Both the position numbers and the translations under genes were made by a program. 64,000 nucleotides of DNA, from contig DAORZT010000003.1 of NCBI GenBank assembly GCA_035359995.1, positions 24,959 to 88,958 of the forward strand. Direction: 5' to 3'. The notes under the pieces are model-generated. The model was given only the letters and a program-made list of their open reading frames with translations. It was not told the origin of the DNA and ran no database searches. Below are positions 8,919 to 17,139 of the stretch, one piece after another; the stretch's first letter is position 1; each line of letters starts with the position of its first letter. This DNA comes from JAKPCT01 sp029553165 (lineage in GTDB: Bacteria > Bacillota > UBA4882 > UBA8346).

Positions 8919-9896
8919 ATGATGAACCAACCGTTAGTCAGCGCTGTTGTGCCAACTTATAACGCTTCCAAGACGATCAAATATGTATTGGATTCGATAA
9001 TTAACCAAACCTATAAAAATATTGAGATCATCGTTGTTGACGATGGATCGAGTGACGGGACCCCGGAATTGGTTACCCAATACCCGCAAGTGAAACTGAT
9101 CACCCAAAAAAATCAAGGCGCAAGTATGGCGCGTAACCGTGGTGTTGCCGAAGCTACAGGTGAATATATTGCGTTTCTTGATTCTGATGACTTATGGCAT
9201 CCTCAAAAGATTGAACTCCAACTGCAAGTTGCCGGAGAGTTTCCCAATTTCGGCATAATCGGTACCGATATCAATAAAATTAAAAAAATCCCTTCAAATA
9301 AGTATAAACCCTCTTTTGAAGAACGGTTTACCAGTCTGCCCCAACTTCAAGAGATTGATTTTTATCAATATATGGTCCGAACACAAGTATTGCCGTCAGC
9401 AGTACTGATCCGCAAAGCGGTATTCGAAGCAGCCGGCGGATTTGATCCCAAATGGATCTCCGGACAGGACCGTGAACTGTGGCTTAGAATCTCCTATAAT
9501 TATCCAACTTACAAAATTCCAATCACTTTAGTCCAGTATTATGTTGGTGGCGGCGGTAACAATCATCTCTCCGCCAGACGCAAACTAAGCGGCATGGTAA
9601 ACTCGGTTTTAATGATTGAACAATGGCTTCCCTCAAGACCAGGCACTCTGGATGTTGACCGGAAACTGGACGCGGAAAAGTTTAATGCCATCTACTATCA
9701 GCGGGTTTATAAAAAAGCCAAAGATATGCTTCGTTATGGTGACGATCAACTATTCGAACTCTACTTCAACCATTTTGCTTACGTCTTCGGAGACAAAGCG
9801 CCACAAATTAAAGCAAAACTGCAACGTTCCAAATTTATGTACTTTTTCAACCGCAAACTGACGGTTACTGAAGATGTCGTCAAAAACTTACAATAA
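8919..9896 (+). CDS. Glycosyltransferase family 2 protein
   Basis: GT-A fold inverting glycosyltransferase of 325 residues. It starts VSAVVPTYNASKTIKYVLDSI, has VVDDGSSDGTPE for nucleotide binding, the DXD-type metal motif FLDSDDLWHPQKI, and a GQDRELWLRI motif with the probable catalytic acid region. GAGGAG at 8908-8913 precedes two adjacent ATG codons; the first is used here. It is the last plus-strand gene of the LPS block. Its stop codon overlaps the end of kdtA on the other strand by 9 bases, leaving no room for a conventional terminator between them. Confidence 0.88.
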   Translation: MMNQPLVSAVVPTYNASKTIKYVLDSIINQTYKNIEIIVVDDGSSDGTPELVTQYPQVKLITQKNQGASMARNRGVAEATGEYIAFLDSDDLWHPQKIELQLQVAGEFPNFGIIGTDINKIKKIPSNKYKPSFEERFTSLPQLQEIDFYQYMVRTQVLPSAVLIRKAVFEAAGGFDPKWISGQDRELWLRISYNYPTYKIPITLVQYYVGGGGNNHLSARRKLSGMVNSVLMIEQWLPSRPGTLDVDRKLDAEKFNAIYYQRVYKKAKDMLRYGDDQLFELYFNHFAYVFGDKAPQIKAKLQRSKFMYFFNRKLTVTEDVVKNLQ

Positions 9897-11162
9897 ATTA
9901 ACGATCTCTCTGAGCGTTTCTTTGATTAAACCCCGGTTGTCATTTAGCAATCTGGTTGTCTTTTCCCTGGTCACCTGATAAAATTGCTCATCAGTCATTA
10001 ACTTTTGCCACTGCTGGAATAAGTCATTACTGTCAGCTACTTTAAATCCGACCTCATAATTAGCAACTAACTGCTCAATATCTTGAAAGTTCTGCAGGTA
10101 CGGCCCGTAAAGGACCGGGCTTCCCTGAGCAATTGGCTCCAGGAGATTATGGCCGCCAATATTGACCAAACTACCACCGATAAAAGAACAATAAGCCAGC
10201 GAATATAACTTTGATAACTCTCCCATGGTGTCTAAAATAATAATTTTAAAATCATCCGACACATTAACCGTAATCCTGGAGCGGAGTTGATAAGCAATCT
10301 TCTGTTGTTTCAAATAAGTTTCAAGTTGTCCTAAACGTTCCAGATGGCGTGGCGCAATAATCAGTTTGCTATCGGGAAAATTGCGATTTAACCGTAAAAA
10401 GGCTTCAATAATTACCGGCTCTTCACCTTCATGAGTACTACCGGCAATAATAATTTTCTGATCTTGCAACTTTAAGCCAGCTCTTAGCTGTTCCCGCTCG
10501 TCTTCCGTAACCTCCGGAAACCGTTGATCAAACTTCAAATTACCACCGATTTTTACTTTTTGTTGTCCGGCACCCAACTCCAGCAAGCGTTTCCGATCAC
10601 TTTCGGTCTGCATCAAAAAGAGATCAACATTGTTAATGCCGGCTTTAATAAAAAACTTCATTCGTTGATAACGTTTCCAAGTACGGTTGCTTACTTTTCC
10701 ATTAACCATAATAACACTGGCTGCTGACTGCTTCATCCGGTGCAACAGGTTGGGCCAGAAGTCACTTTCGATAATAATTAACAACTTTGGCGGAAAAGCG
10801 TTTACCAACCTTCTAATTATCAAAGCGATATCCCAAGGCAAATAGATAACTTTCGCTTTGGCGCCGATCTTATTTTGGGCCATCGTCAACCCTGAATAAG
10901 TTGTGGTATAGATCAACCATTTTAACTCCGGTTGCTCTTTGGTAAGCTCAGCAATGATGGTGTTTGCCAATAATACTTCACCTGCTGAAGCAGCCTGAAG
11001 CCAAATATATTGACCTTTTTCTTCCTTTAAACGTAATAATTCTAAGAGTATTTTAAATGGTGAAGTTCTCTGTTTGAGATAACTCTTTAGAAAAGTGGTT
11101 AATAAAAACAGTGGCAATAATAAGTAAGAAATTAGATTATATAATATTAGATTGAGCTTCAT
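9888..11162 (-). CDS. waaA: 3-deoxy-D-manno-octulosonic acid transferase
   Basis: Kdo transferase (KdtA/WaaA, GT30) that adds Kdo from CMP-Kdo to the lipid A precursor at the inner membrane. A hydrophobic N-terminal anchor (NLISYLLLPLFLLTTFL) precedes the conserved QAASAGEVLLA with the catalytic Glu near residue 62; later ITTTYSG-like, VNGKVSNRTWKRY, AGSTHEGEE and GGSLVNIGGHNLLEP motifs are diagnostic. Length of 424 residues is typical. The ATG at 11162 follows AGGAG; the ispF reading frame runs 26 bases into this gene, so it is translationally coupled to ispF. It demonstrates a Kdo-containing LPS in this spore former. Confidence 0.94.
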   Translation of the reverse strand: MKLNLILYNLISYLLLPLFLLTTFLKSYLKQRTSPFKILLELLRLKEEKGQYIWLQAASAGEVLLANTIIAELTKEQPELKWLIYTTTYSGLTMAQNKIGAKAKVIYLPWDIALIIRRLVNAFPPKLLIIIESDFWPNLLHRMKQSAASVIMVNGKVSNRTWKRYQRMKFFIKAGINNVDLFLMQTESDRKRLLELGAGQQKVKIGGNLKFDQRFPEVTEDEREQLRAGLKLQDQKIIIAGSTHEGEEPVIIEAFLRLNRNFPDSKLIIAPRHLERLGQLETYLKQQKIAYQLRSRITVNVSDDFKIIILDTMGELSKLYSLAYCSFIGGSLVNIGGHNLLEPIAQGSPVLYGPYLQNFQDIEQLVANYEVGFKVADSNDLFQQWQKLMTDEQFYQVTREKTTRLLNDNRGLIKETLREIVNLL

Positions 11163-11652
11163 TGTTAATGCTACTCCTAAATACATTCTGCAATAAAACA
11201 ACGGCTTGAGCTGCTATTCCTTCGCTCCTACCGGTAAAACCCAGTCCTTCGGTTGTTGTTGCCTTTATATTAATTTGCTCCACCGAAATTGTTGCTACTG
11301 CCGCAATCTTCTGACGCATCTGCGGGATAAAGTTGGCCATCTTGGGCTTTTGCGCAATGATCGTCGCATCAATATTGACAATTGAATAACCCTTTGCCGC
11401 TACCAAATCCAAGACCTGTTTGAGTAAGACCAAACTGTCGGCATCCTTATATTGCTGGTTGTTGTCTGGAAAATGGCCCCCAATATCTCCGGCCCCAATC
11501 GCCCCAAGCAATGCATCCATAATCGCATGCGTTAACACATCAGCATCCGAGTGCCCTAAAAGCCCTTTTTCATAGGGAATCTCGACACCGCCAATTATTA
11601 ACTTGCGCCCCTCAACCAAACGATGGACATCATATCCTTGTCCGATCCGCAT
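11137..11652 (-). CDS. ispF: 2-C-methyl-D-erythritol 2,4-cyclodiphosphate synthase
   Basis: Fifth enzyme of the MEP isoprenoid pathway, a zinc-dependent trimer. The zinc ligands appear in GYDVHRL (Asp and His) and GHSDADVLTHA; the C-terminal KATTTEGLGFTGRSEGIAAQAVVLL is the family signature. The ATG at 11652 follows GAGGAGG at 11663-11669 with good spacing; the ATG at 11661 sits too close. With 171 residues it is about a dozen longer than usual: the tail after AVVLL is encoded mostly in the overlap with kdtA. It follows ispD with the usual short overlap. Confidence 0.95.
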   Translation of the reverse strand: MRIGQGYDVHRLVEGRKLIIGGVEIPYEKGLLGHSDADVLTHAIMDALLGAIGAGDIGGHFPDNNQQYKDADSLVLLKQVLDLVAAKGYSIVNIDATIIAQKPKMANFIPQMRQKIAAVATISVEQINIKATTTEGLGFTGRSEGIAAQAVVLLQNVFRSSINNEAQSNII

Positions 11653-11653
11653 C

Positions 11654-12376
11654 TCATCCATTCCTCCTCATAATAGCTTCCGCAACAATCAGATCTTCCG
11701 GAGTTGTGATCTTTAAATTTTCATAAGAGCCAGGTATTATTTTAACCGGAAAACCACAATATTCGATAATACCACAGTCATCAGAGAAGTTCCGCTCAAT
11801 CCCAATAACTTTTTGATGACACTGATACAATAATTGATAGTTAAAAATTTGAGGAGTCTGGATTGCCCACAATCTTGTCCTTTCCGGAGTATTCGTGACA
11901 AAACCTTCAGTATCAACTTCTTTGATTGTATCTTTAACGGGAATACCCAGACTAACTGCCTGATATTTCTTTCCGGCTTCAACCACTTCTTTAATTAACC
12001 GGATACTTACTAAAGCCCTGGCCGCATCATGAATTAACACCAAATTAGTATTATTACTACTCCATTCACCATCACTTAGAGTACTCAAATATTGCAAGCC
12101 ATTAAAAACTGAATTTTGGCGTTCTTTCCCCCCTTGAGTAATTAATACGTTTGCTTCAGGCATTTTCTCTGCCAAAAACTCCTTAAACTCCCGAACCTCA
12201 TCTTCATTGACCACTACCACAATCGGCTCAAATAATCCGGAATCCACAAAAACCTGCAATGTATGTTCAATGATACTCTTGCCGTTTAAGTTTAACCATA
12301 CTTTATTTACGTCCGCTTTCATCCGCTTACCTACTCCGGCAGCAGGAATAATTGCCGCTATTTTGCTCGTCATCAT
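11654..12376 (-). CDS. ispD: 2-C-methyl-D-erythritol 4-phosphate cytidylyltransferase
   Basis: MEP-pathway enzyme that converts MEP and CTP to CDP-ME. The N-terminus AAIIPAAGVGKRMKADVNKVW is the nucleotidyltransferase loop with the essential Arg and Lys, followed by LVLIHDAARALVS and the C-terminal DDCGIIEY. Length is 240 residues. GGGGGGTG precedes the tandem ATG at 12376/12373. It sits between yacL and ispF, the conserved Firmicutes order radA-disA-yacL-ispD-ispF, here with carD inserted and kdtA appended. Confidence 0.95.
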   Translation of the reverse strand: MMTSKIAAIIPAAGVGKRMKADVNKVWLNLNGKSIIEHTLQVFVDSGLFEPIVVVVNEDEVREFKEFLAEKMPEANVLITQGGKERQNSVFNGLQYLSTLSDGEWSSNNTNLVLIHDAARALVSIRLIKEVVEAGKKYQAVSLGIPVKDTIKEVDTEGFVTNTPERTRLWAIQTPQIFNYQLLYQCHQKVIGIERNFSDDCGIIEYCGFPVKIIPGSYENLKITTPEDLIVAEAIMRRNG

Positions 12377-12431
12377 CGCACCCCCCTGAATTCATTCAAG
12401 GTATTTCCAAAATATCCTTCCACAATAGTAA

Positions 12432-12455
12432 AAAAAGTGCCCTCAAGAGGCACTT
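12432..12455 (-). terminator. rho-independent terminator after yacL
   Basis: Stem GTGCC/GGCAC extended by AAAAA/TTTTT pairing, with a 7-base loop. On the minus strand it is followed by a run of T. It lies between yacL and ispD; some T also follow on the plus strand. Confidence 0.75.
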
Positions 12456-12474
12456 TTTAATATATATTGATCTT

Positions 12475-13521
12475 TTAGGAGGTAACTTTTGACATATAAA
12501 TTTCTTTTGGTTTGGCAAAGATCATTCTTCCGGCAGAAGTTTGTAGAACACTGGTGACCAAGATCTCTAAATCTACACCAATATAACTTTTACCACCTTC
12601 AACTACAATCATCGTTCCGTCTTCTAAATACCCGATTCCTTGTCCATACTCTTTACCATCCCGCAGGACATGAACAACCATCTCTTCGCCTGGCAGTACC
12701 AGTGGCTTGATTGCGTTTGATAAATCATTAATGTTTAAAACTTGCACCCCATAAAGTTCGGCCACTTTATTGAGATTATAGTCGTTGGTAATTACTTTTG
12801 CCTCCATCTCCCGGGCTAATTTTAAAATTTTGGTGTCAACCTCATAGACTTCTTCATAATCACGGTCAAACACTTTAATTGTAATCTGACTCTCTTTCTG
12901 CATCCGGTTTAAAAGGTCCAGTCCGCGGCGCCCCCGATTACGACGGAGCGAATCGGCCGAATCAGCAATCTTCTGCAATTCACCGATTACAAAATTGGGA
13001 ACAATCAAAATCCCTTCCAAAAACCCTGTTTTGCATAGATCAGCAATCCGGCCATCAATTATGGCACTGGTATCAACAATTTTAAATTGATTCGAAGATG
13101 AACCCAATTTGTTTTTCTGATTTGGCAGCGGATTAACTAATAACCCATTAATCTCCTTACACTTTGCTGAAAAAACCACCATGGAAATCCCAATAATCGG
13201 CAGTAAAATTGCTCCAAAGAAAGAAATACTCCTTGACGGTGAATATGAATCCAACAATGGTCTGATTATTGATGTCAAGAGCGCTCCAATTGCCAGCCCA
13301 AACAGTAATCCTAAACTTTTAAAGATCATCTCTCTACTGGGCATCCTACGAAAATAATTGGTAATCCTTCCTAGCAAACTCTTTTGAAACAGCCACCCGG
13401 TTACTAGTCCGACTATTGCTATTCCGGTCTTGAGCATAATATTATCAATTGCCGAACAAAACTCTATGAAAACTATCCCGCCTACTACTGACCAATAAAT
13501 TGTATTCCAGTTCCAGCGCAT
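12475..13521 (-). CDS. yacL: PIN/TRAM-domain membrane protein (YacL family)
   Basis: Integral membrane protein with about four N-terminal membrane segments (residues 1-110), a PIN nuclease-like domain starting VDTSAIIDGRIADL, with acidic residues in DRDYEEVYEVDTKIL and VITNDYNLNKVA, and a C-terminal TRAM RNA-binding domain (GQGIGYLEDGTMIVVEGG). It is the Firmicutes YacL family, of unsettled function, possibly an RNase. The ATG at 13521 follows AGGAGGTG at 13527-13534; in-frame codons up to 13629 read through leader sequence and are not used. Length is 348 residues. It sits between carD and ispD as in many Firmicutes. Confidence 0.9.
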   Translation of the reverse strand: MRWNWNTIYWSVVGGIVFIEFCSAIDNIMLKTGIAIVGLVTGWLFQKSLLGRITNYFRRMPSREMIFKSLGLLFGLAIGALLTSIIRPLLDSYSPSRSISFFGAILLPIIGISMVVFSAKCKEINGLLVNPLPNQKNKLGSSSNQFKIVDTSAIIDGRIADLCKTGFLEGILIVPNFVIGELQKIADSADSLRRNRGRRGLDLLNRMQKESQITIKVFDRDYEEVYEVDTKILKLAREMEAKVITNDYNLNKVAELYGVQVLNINDLSNAIKPLVLPGEEMVVHVLRDGKEYGQGIGYLEDGTMIVVEGGKSYIGVDLEILVTSVLQTSAGRMIFAKPKEIYMSKVTS

Positions 13522-13595
13522 TAAAACACCTCCTCTTTTTTTGATCCAGACAATCTTAGTCTTGACATAATTAGCCAAAAATATTCCGCATAAAT

Positions 13596-13634
13596 AAAAA
13601 ACACAATTTAAGTTGTTGTTACAACTCAATTGTG
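13596..13634 (-). terminator. rho-independent terminator after carD
   Basis: Two stacked stems, CACAATT/AATTGTG and AGTTGT/ACAACT, with a TGTT-type loop, followed on the minus strand by six T. It separates carD from yacL. Confidence 0.8.
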
Positions 13635-13659
13635 CTTTTAAAAAAAAGAAAAAACCGTA

Positions 13660-14136
13660 TCAACAAAGATACGATTCAAGAATTTCTAAAGCTTGATTTT
13701 CCTCGATATTTTGGGATAAAACCAGCTCACTGATCAACAATTTACGTGCATTTTCAAACATCTTCTTCTCACCGGTTGATAACCCTTTTTGGCGATTACG
13801 AACTGTTAAAGTATGAACCACTTCGACAATATCATGAATACTGCCGCTTCTAATCTTCTCCATATTATTACGATAACGATGATTCCAATTATCGGTGACA
13901 ATTACAGTGCTTGATTTCATCTCTTCCAAAACTTTTCGCAATTCCTCGCCAGCAGCCACCTGACGTAATCCAATATTCTCCGCCTGGTCAAGAGGGACCA
14001 TTGCCCGCATATCTCCCAACGGCAACTTGATAATATAATAACTGATTTTTGCCCCAGAGATCTCCCGTTCCTCAATTCCCTCTATAACTCCGGCTCCATG
14101 CATCGGATAGACAACTTTATCACCGATGTTAAACAT
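13660..14136 (-). CDS. carD: CarD-family transcriptional regulator
   Basis: RNA polymerase-binding regulator that stabilises open complexes, notably at rRNA promoters in other bacteria. The N-terminal RNA polymerase-interacting domain begins FNIGDKVVYPMHGAGVIEGIEE; the helical C-terminal domain includes RYRNNMEKIRSG and the family-typical KGLSTGEKKMFENARKLLISE. The ATG at 14136 follows GGAGGT at 14142-14147, giving 158 residues. Two tandem near-consensus sigma-A promoters lie upstream, and a terminator lies downstream, so carD is probably a strongly expressed monocistronic gene although embedded in the radA-disA-yacL series. Confidence 0.94.
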   Translation of the reverse strand: MFNIGDKVVYPMHGAGVIEGIEEREISGAKISYYIIKLPLGDMRAMVPLDQAENIGLRQVAAGEELRKVLEEMKSSTVIVTDNWNHRYRNNMEKIRSGSIHDIVEVVHTLTVRNRQKGLSTGEKKMFENARKLLISELVLSQNIEENQALEILESYLC

Positions 14137-14167
14137 TTTATACCTCCGCCAGATTTTCGACATCGTC

Positions 14168-14196
14168 AGTATATCATTTTATCGGTGTAAAGTCAA
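14168..14196 (-). promoter_or_regulatory. carD proximal sigma-A promoter
   Basis: On the minus strand TTGACT (14191-14196) and TATACT (14168-14173) are 17 bases apart; each matches 5 of 6 consensus bases. Confidence 0.75.
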
Positions 14197-14203
14197 GTTA
14201 AAT

Positions 14204-14232
14204 ATTTTAACAGCTTTTATATTCGTTGTCAA
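14204..14232 (-). promoter_or_regulatory. carD distal sigma-A promoter
   Basis: On the minus strand a perfect TTGACA (14227-14232) and TAAAAT (14204-14209) are 17 bases apart. It lies 36 bases upstream of the proximal promoter. Confidence 0.75.
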
Positions 14233-14265
14233 TGGTTTTTATGCATTTTTTCTTGTTAAAAATAG

Positions 14266-15339
14266 TTAAAAATGACGGTCCAGTAAAATTTGTTCCCGGA
14301 GCCGACGTAATCCTTCCTTGATGGAACGTGCCCTGACTTCTCCGATTCCTTCAACTTCATCAAGTTCTTCAGTTGAGGCATTTAAAATATTTTTTAACTC
14401 GCCAAACGTTTTAACCAGATTTTCGACAACCGGAAACGGTAATCTTGGTATCTTGCGCAGGACCCGATAACCTTTTGAAGAAAGTGAATGATCTAAGCTG
14501 GTCCCATTCGGATAGCCTAAAGTTTTACCAATCATAATTAAGTCTAAGAGTTCATCATCGTTCCAGGTGCTTAATTCTGCCTTAATCATCTCGGAATTAA
14601 TATTTTCAGAAGCCAGATAATCCCGCAGCACCATATTGGCTTCAATCTCCACATCAAAAATTAACTCTTCCAACTGCATGCTTACCAGACGTCCTTCATT
14701 GCCCAATTCACAGATATAGCGGTCAATCTCATCACCAATTCTAAGAACCATCTCCGCCCTTTGGACCACAGTACAGACATCAGATAGAGTAACCAGATCT
14801 TCAAACTCCAGCGCCGATAAGTTGAACAACGATTGGTCCAAGACACTCTTATATTTTTGCAATGTCTGCAACGCTTGATTCGCTTTCGCTAAGATCGTCC
14901 CAATCTCACGCAACACGTATCTTTGATTACCCTTATATAAAGTAATTACATTCCGCCGTTGGGAAATGGCGATTACTAATTCACCGGTTTGAATTGCTAC
15001 CCGTTGCGCAGTACGGTGGCGTGTTCCTGTTTCGGTAGTAGGAATTAAATGATGGGGTGTCAAATGAGCGTTGGCTACTAATATTTTTTTGGCATCTGAG
15101 GAGATCACGATTGCACCATCCATCTTCGCAAGCTCATAAAGTGCTGAAGGAATCAAATCACAGTTGATCTTAAAGCCACCGTCAACTAACTGCATCACCG
15201 ATTCAGCATCAGAGACAACAATCAAAGCGCCTGTTTTCGCCCGTAGAATATTCTCCAATCCTTCATAAAGTACAGTACCTGGCGCTACCATCCTGATTAC
15301 TTTATTAAAATCTTCCCGTTTGGGATCCTCTTGACTCAT
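14266..15339 (-). CDS. disA: DNA integrity scanning diadenylate cyclase DisA
   Basis: Synthesises c-di-AMP from two ATP and scans DNA for branched structures. The DAC domain carries the catalytic DGA (residues 74-76) and RHR (107-109, in GTRHRTAQR). A helical linker follows, then a C-terminal helix-hairpin-helix region (NILNASTEELDEVEGIGEV). The 357-residue length is standard. It follows radA by 31 bases, the conserved Firmicutes pair in which RadA modulates DisA. Both motifs are intact, so the enzyme should be active. Confidence 0.96.
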   Translation of the reverse strand: MSQEDPKREDFNKVIRMVAPGTVLYEGLENILRAKTGALIVVSDAESVMQLVDGGFKINCDLIPSALYELAKMDGAIVISSDAKKILVANAHLTPHHLIPTTETGTRHRTAQRVAIQTGELVIAISQRRNVITLYKGNQRYVLREIGTILAKANQALQTLQKYKSVLDQSLFNLSALEFEDLVTLSDVCTVVQRAEMVLRIGDEIDRYICELGNEGRLVSMQLEELIFDVEIEANMVLRDYLASENINSEMIKAELSTWNDDELLDLIMIGKTLGYPNGTSLDHSLSSKGYRVLRKIPRLPFPVVENLVKTFGELKNILNASTEELDEVEGIGEVRARSIKEGLRRLREQILLDRHF

Positions 15340-15370
15340 CCGCTAAGACCTCCTATCGTTCTCAATTTAT

Positions 15371-16762
15371 TCAACCGTTAACTTCCTGATCTTTATTAGT
15401 AATTATCGGCATTATTCCGATTAAATTTCGAATATGTTCAATACCATAAAGCGTTAAATCAATATCATTTTGAAACTTACTTAAAATTCGCTTTGAAACA
15501 ACACAATCCTCAAATCCCAGCTTCTTGCCTTCAATTAACAGTCGGTTAAAATCCGGTGTCAATCTGACTTCACCCGATAACGCAATCTCCCCCAGGAAAA
15601 ATACTTTCGGATTGAAAATATAGCCACGCGTTGAAGAGAGGATTGCAGCCGCTATACCCAGATCTAAAGCCGGATCATCAGATTCTATACCGCCGGCAGT
15701 GGAAACAAAGATATTTTTATTGCCCAACCTCTCGCCAACCCAACGTTGTAATACTGCTGTTACCAGGAGTAAGCGGTTGCGATCGATTCCAATAGCAATC
15801 TGACGCGGCGGTATTCCTTCCGGCGCTTCGGTTACCAAAGCTTGAATCTCGGTAAAAATCGGGCGCGACCCCCTTGCTGTTGCCACAATCACCGAACCAG
15901 ACGTTGCCTGACTGCGGTTTTCCAATAAATATTCCGAAGGATTGCCCACCTCTTCAAAACCATGATCAGTCATCTCAAACAAAGCAATTTCGTTAGTTGA
16001 CCCAAAACGATTTTTTACGGCGCGTCCCACCCGCAAACTTTGGCTCCGGTTTCCTTCCAAATAAAGTACCGTATCCACTAAATGCTCCAAGACTCTTGGT
16101 CCGGCCAATTGTGATTCTTTGGTAACTTGTCCAATTAAAATAATTGGGATATTCTGCTGCTTGGCAATCTTAATCAGAAACAAGGTACATTCTTTGATCT
16201 GCGAAGGTGACCCTGGTGTTGCCCGCAGTGAATTCATAAATACTGATTGAATTGAGTCCACAATCACTAATTTTGGTTGCAACGAGGCAATATGTTTATC
16301 GATTAACTCCAAATTATTTTCAGCAATAACATACAATGAGTCGGAAAACTCACCGATACGGTCTGCTCTTATTTTAGTCTGTTCCGCGGACTCTTCACCA
16401 CTGACATAGAGGACTGTACCGGTAGTTTTCGCAACATTACCCGCAATAATTAAACTCAAAGTACTCTTCCCAATCCCCGGATCACCTACCAATAGTAATA
16501 CCGATCCGGAAACAATCCCCCCACCCAGTAAGCGGTCGAGCTCTTTACCACCTGTTGTCAAACGAAATGAATTATCAACTTTTACTTGATTTAAAATTTG
16601 GGGCAATTGGTAACTGCTTAAACTGTTCAACTCATCGGCAGTATCATTTAATATTTCTTGTAACGTCCCCCACTCATGACAAGCAGGGCATCTACCGATC
16701 CATTTCATCTCCTGATGGCCACAACTGTCACAGATATAAATATTTTTAAGCTTTTTGCTCAT
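15371..16762 (-). CDS. radA: DNA repair protein RadA (Sms)
   Basis: RecA-like branch-migration helicase. An N-terminal C4 zinc finger (C11, C14, C25, C28) is followed by the Walker A GDPGIGKST (93-101), Walker B LVIVDSIQ (about 165-172), the RadA-specific KNRFG (250-254) and a C-terminal Lon-protease-like domain starting near EIQALVTEAPEG. Length is 463 residues. The ATG at 16762 follows GTGGAG; an in-frame start at 16774 has no such site. A sigma-A promoter can be seen about 35 bases upstream. It is transcribed with disA. Confidence 0.96.
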   Translation of the reverse strand: MSKKLKNIYICDSCGHQEMKWIGRCPACHEWGTLQEILNDTADELNSLSSYQLPQILNQVKVDNSFRLTTGGKELDRLLGGGIVSGSVLLLVGDPGIGKSTLSLIIAGNVAKTTGTVLYVSGEESAEQTKIRADRIGEFSDSLYVIAENNLELIDKHIASLQPKLVIVDSIQSVFMNSLRATPGSPSQIKECTLFLIKIAKQQNIPIILIGQVTKESQLAGPRVLEHLVDTVLYLEGNRSQSLRVGRAVKNRFGSTNEIALFEMTDHGFEEVGNPSEYLLENRSQATSGSVIVATARGSRPIFTEIQALVTEAPEGIPPRQIAIGIDRNRLLLVTAVLQRWVGERLGNKNIFVSTAGGIESDDPALDLGIAAAILSSTRGYIFNPKVFFLGEIALSGEVRLTPDFNRLLIEGKKLGFEDCVVSKRILSKFQNDIDLTLYGIEHIRNLIGIMPIITNKDQEVNG

Positions 16763-16795
16763 TGTTCTCCACATGATGATATTAATTGTTATATT

Positions 16796-16823
16796 TATAT
16801 ATTACATGTTTTTACCAAGACAA
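16796..16823 (-). promoter_or_regulatory. radA-disA promoter
   Basis: On the minus strand TTGTCT (16818-16823) is followed after 16 bases by TATATA (16796-16801); TATAAA two bases further on gives an alternative 18-base spacing. Confidence 0.55.
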
Positions 16824-16847
16824 GTAAAGAAAAAGATCATGATAAAT

Positions 16848-16868
16848 GAAAAATCGGCTTGCGCCGAT
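16848..16868 (-). terminator. terminator of the small cysteine-rich gene
   Basis: ATCGGC/GCCGAT stem with a TTGC-type loop (16853-16868), followed on the minus strand by TTTTT. It separates the small gene at 16880-17020 from the radA promoter. Confidence 0.8.
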
Positions 16869-16879
16869 CGGTATTTAGC

Positions 16880-17020
16880 TTAATTGACTGCCGAAAACGA
16901 CAGACATACTTCCCTGCCATCTTCCCAAAGGTCACAGAGTTCACGGTGGATACAAAACAGACATGGCAAGGGATAATTAGTGGTTTCATTATTTCGTTCT
17001 ACGGCTTCTTCTTCTAACAT
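16880..17020 (-). CDS. 46-residue cysteine-rich protein, function unknown
   Basis: A short gene with all the signs of being real: GGAGGAGG at 17029-17036 lies 8 bases before the ATG, and a hairpin terminator follows the TAA. The product starts with an acidic stretch (MLEEEAVERN) and has four cysteines in the pattern C-X2-C-X5-C-X9-C (residues 20, 23, 29, 39), including PLPCLFCIHRELCDLW. This could be a small zinc- or iron-sulfur-binding fold, but I do not recognise the family. It has no signal peptide. A 7-bp inverted repeat (17039-17055) lies just upstream of the ribosome binding site. The neighbours, radA downstream and a COG2426 membrane protein upstream, give no clear hint of role. Confidence 0.7.
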   Translation of the reverse strand: MLEEEAVERNNETTNYPLPCLFCIHRELCDLWEDGREVCLSFSAVN

Positions 17021-17038
17021 CTACTCAACCTCCTCCAA

Positions 17039-17055
17039 TTCTTCTCTGAGAAGAA
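17039..17055. repeat. inverted repeat in the leader of the cysteine-rich gene
   Basis: TTCTTCT and AGAAGAA arms flank a CTG-type 3-base loop, ending 3 bases upstream of the GGAGGAGG ribosome binding site. It could be an RNA hairpin in the leader or an operator. A TATACT -10-like box lies at 17081-17086 on the minus strand but no convincing -35 was found. Confidence 0.45.
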
Positions 17056-17139
17056 AGACAGAAAAAAATGACTTCTTTATAGTATATTCATTCTTTTGCA
17101 ATTCTATGAGTAGACACTAGTAAGAAACTTAATTACCAC

